A stretch of DNA of 64,000 nucleotides, from the NCBI RefSeq assembly GCF_002300165.1, contig NZ_MLCE01000023.1, forward strand, positions 363,566-427,565, read 5' to 3'. Below, one piece after another: positions 35,601 through 42,416 of the stretch (positions are counted from its first letter, which is position 1; the number at the start of each line of letters is the position of its first letter). Made by a program: the position numbers and the translations under genes. The DNA is from Streptomyces sp. Tue6028 (GTDB lineage: Bacteria; Actinomycetota; Actinomycetes; Streptomycetales; Streptomycetaceae). The notes beneath the pieces were generated by a model. The model had not been told where the DNA came from, did no database searches, and saw only the letters and a program-made list of their open reading frames with translations.

Positions 35601-35867
35601 CGCCGCCACGGCCGTGACCAGTAAGGACGTGCCGGCGCGCTCCCGTGCGTAGCGTTGCCCGAACGTCAGCTGTCCTGCCTCGGCCTCGTCGAGTGCGCGT
35701 GTGTACGCTCCGTACTCCTCGGTGGCCGTCTGTCCCATCGCGTCGAGGGCGGCCCGTGCCCGCGACAGCAGCACGCCCCCGTCGACGCGCCCGCCCGAGC
35801 GCCGCACCTCTTCCTCGACGGCCCGGGCCAACAGCCGCTCGGCCTCCGCCCGATGGCTGTCCCGCAT
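32667..35867 (-). CDS. membrane-associated NB-ARC/STAND TPR protein
   Basis: A 1066-residue protein, first gene of the operon. Residues 1-75 are helical; 79-125 are hydrophobic and glycine/alanine rich, probably two membrane helices. An NB-ARC module follows: P-loop HGAPGSGRST (~244-253), kinase-2 TIVLDDASD, RNBS-B LVTSRK, GLPLAL and a winged helix (LAGRASLGAAAAASLL). The C-terminal half is TPR-like with repeated GEAW units. The Walker A Lys is Arg in GSGRST, which may weaken ATP hydrolysis. It resembles the ATPase-TPR part of AfsR but lacks the SARP DNA-binding domain. Anchored sensing is likely; its trigger is unknown. Confidence 0.82.
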   Translation of the reverse strand: MRDSHRAEAERLLARAVEEEVRRSGGRVDGGVLLSRARAALDAMGQTATEEYGAYTRALDEAEAGQLTFGQRYARERAGTSLLVTAVAAAAAVVADLAFGTGAGTAVGAGATVAVAGAAATVLKVTASHVPAASRRAGALGQPGGAEQLRLQWLTALEVRGIRPFLDQQRVLSASTGAKQGAPQLRRTDKSAAARRRNVLEQSFGQLPKPEGPFAGRRTELSRIAQWVQAARASTETRPTVVVLHGAPGSGRSTLAVRAAHDLRDQFRGACVVDLRGDSPDDPPLTTRDALLHLLNRLGAPREQLLFRERASQDQQVRRLSELYHQHLTDLPVTIVLDDASDAGQVRTLIPERSDSLVLVTSRKPLDLSADLTAWVHQLPVEALDAAGGEELLNAAAQDASGPYDAESSDRVRELCGGLPLALRIAGSCLGPRTPRRLATDLEAYGPVEPVERVLWLRYTDQSDMARRLLRRLALAGRASLGAAAAASLLATDEPEATRHLTVLSQAGLIDHVRGSRYRLHDLVRSFAAARLMDEEEPSERTAAQERLIVNYAELADSVIRLVDGKTSTRADQFGPHGFTSLDAALRWLDDESSFITAALRHAEGVNQAAVLNLLGALCDYCLLRGDLYRLGEISELTQAVDQGLLVRSVQWRTGIAARQLGELDKARTTLASVVDLYFEAHHDAGAARALCSLGITLHHQGNLTEAAAKLQEAMDLQASPDLAADRAWTMHALAAVERDRSRLAQALDLLTQALVLHRESESVHGEAWTHFHLGQLGLRMGDVPRADRELREALDLYGRTRDPRGEAWALTQLARARLVEGDPSSAVDGLRQAASRHRENEDARGEAWTVYYLGQALEEAGNLNQAVRELERSRTMFSRMRDVYGLACARHHSARVTRDQRAAQTGSLRNSGFARQLLVDARADFQRIGVAHGEAWTCLELAVVDAGNARTQQALTLCDEAVDLFTSYGDRRGGDWARFLRCTLLPYAAPGGYEVGAAVAEEELAQLSRAGHTSRDGKLDDCIEAYRLLLERGVDLDAGWQAWRLGLVPGRHARDVMGVAVPSAR

Positions 35868-35906
35868 GTCACGTCCCCCTCCGGCAGCAACTCCTTGGCC
35901 TACGAG

Positions 35907-35933
35907 TGTCCTTCGTGCGGGACGTGAAGGACA
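35907..35933. promoter_or_regulatory. 8-bp inverted repeat before the STAND-CHAT operon
   Basis: TGTCCTTC (35907-35914) and GAAGGACA (35926-35933) are exact complements 11 bases apart, 40 bases before the first start codon of the operon. It may be an operator or leader hairpin. No regulator gene is adjacent. Confidence 0.35.
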
Positions 35934-36080
35934 GAGGACCGTCGATCATTCGCGCAGTGCCCGCCCTGTTCCTCCACGCCGGGCAGCCCCGGGGGCCCGG
36001 CGCGGACGGCTCACCCGTGGGGGCGCGCCCGGCACCCGCGTGCCGCTCCGCCGCCCGGGACACCGTGGGAGAGTGGGAGT

Positions 36081-38114
36081 GTGAACCGACTGGCCCATGA
36101 GACGTCCCCGTATCTGCTCCAGCACGCCGACAACCCCGTCGACTGGTGGCCGTGGTCGGCCGAGGCCTTCGACGAGGCGCGCAGACGGAACGTGCCGGTG
36201 CTGCTGAGCGTCGGCTACAGCAGCTGTCACTGGTGCCATGTCATGGCGCACGAGTCCTTCGAGGACGAGGCGACCGCCGCCTACCTGAACGAGCACTTCG
36301 TGAGCGTCAAGGTCGACCGCGAGGAGCGGCCGGACGTCGACGCCGTCTACATGGAGGCCGTGCAGGCCGCGACCGGGCAGGGCGGCTGGCCCATGACCGT
36401 GTTCCTCACATCGGACGCCGAGCCGTTCTACTTCGGCACCTACTTCCCGCCCGCGCCCCGCCACGGCATGCCGTCCTTCCCGCAGGTCCTGGAGGGTGTC
36501 ACCAGCGCCTGGACCGACCGGCGCGACGAGGTCGCCGAGGTCGCGGGGAAGATCGTGCGGGACCTGGCCGGGCGCGAGATGAGTTTCGGCGACGGCCGGG
36601 TGCCCGGCGAGGAGGAGCTGGCCGGCGCGCTCCTCGGGCTCACCCGGGACTACGACACGGCGCGCGGCGGATTCGGCGGGGCGCCGAAGTTCCCGCCGTC
36701 CATGGTGATCGAGTTCCTGTTGCGGCACCACGCGCGGACCGGCTCCGAGGGCGCGCTCCAGATGGCCGTGGACACCTGTGAACGGATGGCGCGCGGCGGC
36801 ATCTACGACCAGCTGGGCGGGGGGTTCGCCCGGTACTCCGTCGACCGCGAGTGGATCGTGCCGCACTTCGAGAAGATGCTGTACGACAACGCGCTGCTGT
36901 GCCGGGTCTACGCCCATCTGTGGCGTGTCACCGGCTCCGAGCTCGCGCGCCGCGTCGCCCTGGAGACCGCGGACTTCATGGTGCGTGAACTGCGCACGGA
37001 GGAGGGCGGGTTCGCCTCCGCCCTGGACGCCGACAGCGACGACGGGACGGGCCGCCACGTCGAGGGCGCGTACTACGTGTGGACGCCGGAGCAGCTGCGC
37101 GAGGTCCTCGGCGAGGACGCCGGACTCGCCGCCCAGCACTTCGGGGTGACGGAGGAGGGCACCTTCGAGGAGGGTGCCTCCGTGCTGCGGCTGCCCCAGC
37201 ACGAGGGCGTCGTCGACGCCGACCGGATCGCCTCCGTGCAGCAGCGGCTGTTCGCCGCGCGCGCCGGCCGTCCCGCCCCCGGCCGGGACGACAAGGTGGT
37301 CGCGGCGTGGAACGGCCTCGCGGTCGCCGCTCTGGCGGAGACCGGCGCGTACTTCGACCGCCCCGACCTCGTGGACGCCGCGATCGGCGCGGCCGATCTC
37401 CTGGTGCGGCTGCACATGGACGACCACGCGCGACTGGCCCGTACCAGCAAGGACGGTCAGGTCGGGGCCAACGCCGGTGTGCTGGAGGACTACGCGGATG
37501 TCGCCGAGGGTTTCCTGGCGCTGGCGTCCATCACCGGGGAGGGGGTCTGGCTGGAGTTCGCGGGCTTCCTGCTCGACCATGTGCTCACGCAGTTCACGGA
37601 CGCCGAGTCGGGCGCCCTGTTCGACACGGCGGCCGACGCCGAGGAGTTGATCCGCCGGCCGCAGGACCCCACCGACAACGCCACGCCCTCGGGGTGGAGC
37701 GCCGCGGCCGGGGCGCTGCTGAGCTATGCGGCGCAGACCGGTGCCGAGCCCCATCGCACCGCCGCCGAGCGGGCGTTGGGAGTGGTGAAGGCGCTGGGGC
37801 CGCGCGCGCCGCGCTTCATCGGCTGGGGTCTCGCGGTGGCCGAGGCGCTCCTCGACGGACCGCGGGAGGTCGCCGTCGTGGGACCGGCCGGCGATCCGGC
37901 GACCAGGGCGCTGCACCGTACGGCGCTCCTGGGCACGGCGCCGGGAGCCGTCGTCGCCGCGGGGGTGGCGGACAGTGACGAACTACCGTTGCTTTCCGGC
38001 CGACTTCTGGTCGACGGGCGGCCCGCCGCGTACGTCTGCCGTAACTTCGCCTGCGACGTCCCGACGACCGACCCCGACCGGCTCGAAGCGGCCCTGAGCG
38101 GCCGAAAGGTCTGA
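36081..38114 (+). CDS. thioredoxin-domain / glycan-processing-like protein (YyaL, DUF255)
   Basis: A 677-residue cytoplasmic protein. The N-terminal ~165 residues are a thioredoxin fold (HETSPYLLQHADNPVDWW, VGYSSCHWCHVMAHESF, PMTVFLTSDAEPFYFGTYF), with the CHWC motif as redox pair. The rest is an alpha/alpha-barrel like N-acylglucosamine 2-epimerases (DQLGGGFARYSVD, PHFEKMLYDNALL, DADSDDGTGRHVEGAYYVW). This is the YyaL/spermatogenesis-associated protein 20 family. Its exact reaction is not established. The GTG start follows GGGAG closely. It is divergent from the STAND operon. Confidence 0.9.
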   Translation: MNRLAHETSPYLLQHADNPVDWWPWSAEAFDEARRRNVPVLLSVGYSSCHWCHVMAHESFEDEATAAYLNEHFVSVKVDREERPDVDAVYMEAVQAATGQGGWPMTVFLTSDAEPFYFGTYFPPAPRHGMPSFPQVLEGVTSAWTDRRDEVAEVAGKIVRDLAGREMSFGDGRVPGEEELAGALLGLTRDYDTARGGFGGAPKFPPSMVIEFLLRHHARTGSEGALQMAVDTCERMARGGIYDQLGGGFARYSVDREWIVPHFEKMLYDNALLCRVYAHLWRVTGSELARRVALETADFMVRELRTEEGGFASALDADSDDGTGRHVEGAYYVWTPEQLREVLGEDAGLAAQHFGVTEEGTFEEGASVLRLPQHEGVVDADRIASVQQRLFAARAGRPAPGRDDKVVAAWNGLAVAALAETGAYFDRPDLVDAAIGAADLLVRLHMDDHARLARTSKDGQVGANAGVLEDYADVAEGFLALASITGEGVWLEFAGFLLDHVLTQFTDAESGALFDTAADAEELIRRPQDPTDNATPSGWSAAAGALLSYAAQTGAEPHRTAAERALGVVKALGPRAPRFIGWGLAVAEALLDGPREVAVVGPAGDPATRALHRTALLGTAPGAVVAAGVADSDELPLLSGRLLVDGRPAAYVCRNFACDVPTTDPDRLEAALSGRKV

Positions 38115-38195
38115 TCCCAACTCGCCCAAACGTCACCAGTGTTCCGATTGTTCAGTTAGTCGGCCGAGTGTGATGAAACACGCTCTTCACCGAAA

Positions 38196-38264
38196 GATCC
38201 TGTGCGCTTCACAGATCCCCCATAGTGTCTGACCGGGACGCGACAGATGTCACTCACTGTCGCG
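38196..38264 (+). promoter_or_regulatory. two hairpins in the 5' leader of the glycan operon
   Basis: CTGTG-CGCTT-CACAG flanked by GATC on both sides (38196-38217) and CGCGACAG-10 nt-CTGTCGCG (38239-38264) lie between the thioredoxin-domain gene and the first glycosyltransferase. If the start is the TTG at 38297, both lie in the leader and could bind a regulator or change translation. Confidence 0.35.
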
Positions 38265-38296
38265 ACCGGGGGTTACAGGGGATCTGGGGGGATCTT

Positions 38297-39559
38297 TTGC
38301 TCACGTCTGTCTTCATCGCTGCCATTTCACTGGTGCTCTTCTGGATGGCCGCCTTCACCCTGTGGTGGCAGATGCACGCGTGGCGTACGCCCGAGGTGCT
38401 GGCCTCCACCCGCTTCAGCAGCCCGGACGGCGGGGAGGGCCTGTCCTTCTCGCTGCTGCTGCCCGCGCGGCACGAGCAGGCCGTGCTGGACCACACCATC
38501 CAGCGGCTCCTCGAATCCGGCCACACCGACTTCGAGATCATCGTGATCGTCGGCCACGACGACCCCGAGACCACCGCGGTGGCCCGCGCCGCCGAGGCGC
38601 GCGACCCGCGGGTGCGCGTGGTCGTCGACCACCACGAGAAGAAGAACAAGCCGAAGGCCATGAACACGGCCCTGCCGCACTGCCGGGGCGACGTGGTCGG
38701 GGTCTTCGACGCCGAGGACCAGGTCCATCCGGAGCTGCTCGCCCACGTCGACCACGCCTTCCGCACCACGGGCGCGGACGTCGTCCAGGGCGGCGTCCAG
38801 CTCATCAACTTCCACTCCAGCTGGTACAGCCTGCGCAACTGCCTGGAGTACTTCTTCTGGTTCCGCTCGCGGCTCCATCTACACGCGCAGAAAGGATTCA
38901 TCCCGCTCGGCGGCAACACCGTCTTCGTCCGCACGGACGTCCTGCGGGAGGCCGACGGCTGGGACCCCGACTGCCTAGCCGAGGACTGCGACCTCGGTGT
39001 ACGCCTCTCCAGCGTCGGCAAGAAGGTCGTCGTCGCCTACGACTCCGACATGGTGACCAAGGAGGAGACCCCGGGCTCGCTGATGTCCCTGCTGAAGCAG
39101 CGCACCCGGTGGAACCAGGGCTTCCTCCAGGTCTACCGGAAGAGGGACTGGAAACAGCTCCCCGGCTTCGGGCAGCGGCTGCTCGCCCGGTACACGCTGA
39201 TGACGCCCTATCTCCAGGCCGTCTCCGGCGTGATCATCCCGCTCAACGTGGCCATCGCGCTCTTCCTCGACGTGCCGGTCGGCATCGCCTTCATCACCTT
39301 CCTGCCGGCCGTGACCGCCCTGGTCACGTTCGTCTTCGAACTGGTCGGACTGCACGACTTCGGCAAGCAGTACGGGCTGCGGGTCCGCTTCGTCCACTAC
39401 CTGAAGCTGATCGTCGGCGGCCCCTTCTACCAGGTGCTGCTGGCGGGCGCCGCCGTACGCGCCGTCTGGCGCGAGCAACGGGGCCGCAACGACTGGGAGC
39501 TGACCAGTCATGTCGGCGCGCACCTCACCGAAGCGATCCGAGAGGACGTTCCCGCGTGA
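38297..39559 (+). CDS. processive family 2 glycosyltransferase (membrane)
   Basis: Synthesises a polysaccharide from nucleotide sugar on the inner face and may extrude it. The protein begins with a membrane helix (~5-25). The GT2 catalytic domain has the nucleotide-binding LLLPARHEQ, the acidic DAEDQVHP, the EDCDLGVRLSS base region and the QRTRWNQGF motif typical of processive synthases. Several membrane helices follow. TTG 38297 was chosen because GGGGGGA precedes it and the hydrophobic start fits. GTG 38225 is an alternative, but its first 24 residues are not family-like. The stop overlaps the next start as GTGA. First gene of a four-gene surface-glycan operon. Confidence 0.82.
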   Translation: MLTSVFIAAISLVLFWMAAFTLWWQMHAWRTPEVLASTRFSSPDGGEGLSFSLLLPARHEQAVLDHTIQRLLESGHTDFEIIVIVGHDDPETTAVARAAEARDPRVRVVVDHHEKKNKPKAMNTALPHCRGDVVGVFDAEDQVHPELLAHVDHAFRTTGADVVQGGVQLINFHSSWYSLRNCLEYFFWFRSRLHLHAQKGFIPLGGNTVFVRTDVLREADGWDPDCLAEDCDLGVRLSSVGKKVVVAYDSDMVTKEETPGSLMSLLKQRTRWNQGFLQVYRKRDWKQLPGFGQRLLARYTLMTPYLQAVSGVIIPLNVAIALFLDVPVGIAFITFLPAVTALVTFVFELVGLHDFGKQYGLRVRFVHYLKLIVGGPFYQVLLAGAAVRAVWREQRGRNDWELTSHVGAHLTEAIREDVPA

Positions 39560-41214
39560 CCTCCACTCTTCCCGCGGCGACCACACCCACGGTCCCCGCG
39601 CAGCGGCCGCCTGCGCCCAAAAACGTCCGCGACACCCGCCCGTCCCTGCGCTTTCGCAGCTCACGCCCGGATCTCGTCCTGTGCGGGGTGCTGCTCGCGG
39701 CGATCCTCGTCGTCCAGGGCTGGAACATCGCCGACTACCCCACCCTCAGCGACGACGAGGGCACCTACCTCGCCCAGGCCTGGGCCGTCCAGCAGGGCAA
39801 GGGCCTGGCCCACTACACGTACTGGTACGACCACCCGCCGCTCGGCTGGATCCAGATCGCCCTGCTGATCTGGATCCCCGCGCACCTCAGCCCCTCCTCG
39901 ATGACCGTCGGCTCGATGCGCACGGCGATGCTGCTGATCAGCGCCGTCAGCGCGGTCCTCGTGTACGTGCTCGCCCGCCGGCTCTCGCTGCCGACGTGGG
40001 CGGCCGGCCTCGCGATGGTGCTCTTCGGGCTGTCCCCGCTGTCGGTCGTGCTCCAGCGCGAGATCTTCCTCGACAACATCGCGGTGATGTGGACGCTCCT
40101 CGCGTTCTGCCTGGCCGCGTCCCCGAGCCGCCATCTGTGGCACCACTTCGGGGCGGGCATCGCGGCCGCGGCCGCCGTGCTCACCAAGGAGACGATGCTC
40201 GTCATCCTGCCCGCGCTGTTCGTCACCATGTGGCGCCACAGTCACCGCGACACCCGCAAGTTCGCGCTCACCGGAGCCGTCACCGCCTGCGCGCTGATCG
40301 GCCTCGCGTACCCGCTCTTCGCCCTGCTCAAGGGCGAGTTGTTCCCCGGCTCCGGGCACGTCTCCCTCTGGGACGGCATCACGTACCAGATGAGCCGCCC
40401 CGGCTCCGGCTTCGTCCTCGACCCCGGCAGCGGCTCGTACGGAGTCCTGCACTCCTGGCTGTACTACGACCGCGTCCTGCCCCTCGGCGGGCTCGCCGGC
40501 GCCCTGCTGCTCCTGGTCACCTGGCGCTGGTCGGTCACCGCGCGCGCCCTCGCCGGACCCGCGCTCACCGTCGCGATCCTCGCCCTGGTGGCGATGCGCC
40601 CCAGCGGCTACCTGCCCGCCATGTACGTCATCCAGGCCCTGCCGTTCCTCGCCCTGGTCCTGGCCGGCGGCGCCGCCAGCGTCTCCCACGCGGTACTGCG
40701 ACGGTGGCGCGACACCACCGAGAAGACGTACGTCACCTGGGGACGCCGCGGCCTGGCGGCCGTGCTCGTGGTGGCCGCCGGGGCCTATGTCGTGCCCGAG
40801 TGGTACGACGGGGACCGAACCGCCGTGACCACCGACGCGAACGCGCCCTACCGGGCCGCGTCCGCCTGGCTGAGGTCCGAGGTGAAGGACCCGCGGGACA
40901 CCCGGGTCCTCGTCGACGACGCCCTCTGGCTCGACCTCGTGCACCAGGGTTACCGGCCCGGCCTCGGCGTCATCTGGTTCTACAAGGCCGACCTCGACCC
41001 GGCGGTCACCAGGACGATGCCGCGCGGCTGGCGCGACCTCGACTACGTCGTCGCCTCGCCGACGGTCCGGCGCGACGCCGTCGACCTGCCCACCGTCAAG
41101 GCCGCCATCGAGCACTCGACACCCGTCGCGACCTTCGGCCGGGGCGAGGACCGCATCGAGATCAGGCACATCAACGACACCACCACCACGGCGACGTCCG
41201 GAGGCAGTCGATGA
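39556..41214 (+). CDS. GT39/ArnT-like membrane glycosyltransferase
   Basis: Transfers a sugar from a polyprenyl-phosphate donor to an acceptor outside the membrane. The 552-residue protein has about 11 membrane helices. It carries the catalytic acidic pair in LSDDEGTYLAQAW in the first outer loop, the YWYDHPPLGW segment, and an outer C-terminal domain with DARVLVDDALW-like sequence. GT39/ArnT-type enzymes fit. It starts with GTG overlapping the previous stop (GTGA) and ends overlapping the next start (ATGA). Its donor is probably made by the DPM1-like gene that follows. Confidence 0.85.
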   Translation: MTSTLPAATTPTVPAQRPPAPKNVRDTRPSLRFRSSRPDLVLCGVLLAAILVVQGWNIADYPTLSDDEGTYLAQAWAVQQGKGLAHYTYWYDHPPLGWIQIALLIWIPAHLSPSSMTVGSMRTAMLLISAVSAVLVYVLARRLSLPTWAAGLAMVLFGLSPLSVVLQREIFLDNIAVMWTLLAFCLAASPSRHLWHHFGAGIAAAAAVLTKETMLVILPALFVTMWRHSHRDTRKFALTGAVTACALIGLAYPLFALLKGELFPGSGHVSLWDGITYQMSRPGSGFVLDPGSGSYGVLHSWLYYDRVLPLGGLAGALLLLVTWRWSVTARALAGPALTVAILALVAMRPSGYLPAMYVIQALPFLALVLAGGAASVSHAVLRRWRDTTEKTYVTWGRRGLAAVLVVAAGAYVVPEWYDGDRTAVTTDANAPYRAASAWLRSEVKDPRDTRVLVDDALWLDLVHQGYRPGLGVIWFYKADLDPAVTRTMPRGWRDLDYVVASPTVRRDAVDLPTVKAAIEHSTPVATFGRGEDRIEIRHINDTTTTATSGGSR

Positions 41215-42416
41215 GCAGCTTCGAGAGCACTGTCCCGGACGAACTGGGGGATCCGGCGGTACACCCGGCCGAGATCCCCGAGCCGGGCGCCGTCACCGTC
41301 GTCGTACCGACCTTCAACGAGTCGGCGAACATACGGGAGTTGCTGTACCGCATCACCGAGGCGGTGCCCGCGCGGCTGCCCTGCGAGGTCGTCTTCGTGG
41401 ACGACTCGACCGACGACACCCCGGACGTCATCTCCCGGGCGGCGCAGGACTGCCCGTTCCCCGTGACGGTGCTGCACCGCGACGAACCCGTGGGCGGGCT
41501 CGGCGGCGCGGTCGTCGAGGGACTGAAGGCGGCCACCTCCGACTGGATCGTCGTCATGGACGGCGACCTCCAGCACCCGCCGTCCCTGGTGCCGGAACTG
41601 GTGGCCCGCGGCGAACGCTCCGGCGCGGGGCTCGTCGTCGCCAGCCGGTACATCAAGGGCGGCAGCCGCGCAGGCCTCGCGGGCGGCTACCGCATCGCCG
41701 TCTCGCGCGGCGCGACCTGGCTGACCAAGTCGCTCTTCCCGCGCCGGCTGAGCGGCATCAGCGACCCGATGAGCGGCTTCTTCGCGATCCGCCGCAGCGC
41801 CGTCACCGCCGACGTCCTCAAGCCGCTCGGCTACAAGATCCTGCTCGAACTCGCCGTCCGCAGCCGCCCGCGGCAGGTCACCGAGGTGCCCTTCGTCTTC
41901 CAGGACCGGTACGCGGGCGAGTCCAAGTCGACCGCGCAGGAGGGCTTCCGCTTCCTGCGCCACCTCGTCGGACTGCGCACCGCCTCACCCGTCGCCCGCA
42001 TGATCGTCTTCGGGCTGATCGGCGCCACCGGCTTCGTGCCGAACCTGCTCGGCCTGTACGCCCTCACCGCCGCCGGAATGCACTACGTACCGGCGGAGAT
42101 CCTCGCCAACCAGCTCGGGGTCGCCTGGAACTTCCTGCTCATCGAGCACCTGCTGTTCCGCGAGCGGCGCGGGCACCGGCACTGGTGGGACCGCGTCGGC
42201 CGGTTCGCGCTGCTCGCCAACGCCGACCTGGTGCTGCGGATCCCGCTGATCGCGCTGTTCGTCGACCGCTTCGGGATGGGCGCGCTCTGTGCCACCGCAC
42301 TGGCCCTGGTGACGACGTTCGTCCTGCGCTTCGTGGGGACCGAGGCGCTGATCTACCTGCCGCGCCGGCGTGGCACGTCGGCGGGCCGGAGCCGCACAGC
42401 GAGGAGAAGCGCGTGA
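41211..42416 (+). CDS. DPM1-like polyprenol-phosphate glycosyltransferase with GtrA domain
   Basis: Makes a polyprenyl-phosphate sugar from a nucleotide sugar and, through GtrA, may help flip it. The 401-residue protein has a GT2 domain (VVVPTFNESANIRELL, VDDSTDDTPDVI, VMDGDLQHPP, ISDPMSGFFAIRR) of the dolichyl-phosphate-mannose-synthase type and a C-terminal GtrA-like segment of four helices (~250-390). Start ATG 41211 overlaps the previous stop (ATGA), and its stop overlaps the oxidase start (GTGA). It would feed the GT39-like enzyme. Confidence 0.88.
   Translation: MSSFESTVPDELGDPAVHPAEIPEPGAVTVVVPTFNESANIRELLYRITEAVPARLPCEVVFVDDSTDDTPDVISRAAQDCPFPVTVLHRDEPVGGLGGAVVEGLKAATSDWIVVMDGDLQHPPSLVPELVARGERSGAGLVVASRYIKGGSRAGLAGGYRIAVSRGATWLTKSLFPRRLSGISDPMSGFFAIRRSAVTADVLKPLGYKILLELAVRSRPRQVTEVPFVFQDRYAGESKSTAQEGFRFLRHLVGLRTASPVARMIVFGLIGATGFVPNLLGLYALTAAGMHYVPAEILANQLGVAWNFLLIEHLLFRERRGHRHWWDRVGRFALLANADLVLRIPLIALFVDRFGMGALCATALALVTTFVLRFVGTEALIYLPRRRGTSAGRSRTARRSA

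Noticed and set aside
38225..38296. N-terminal extension of the first glycosyltransferase from GTG 38225
   Set aside because: Its 24 residues lack family similarity and lie over leader hairpins; TTG 38297 has a ribosome site and begins at the membrane helix, but the choice is not certain.
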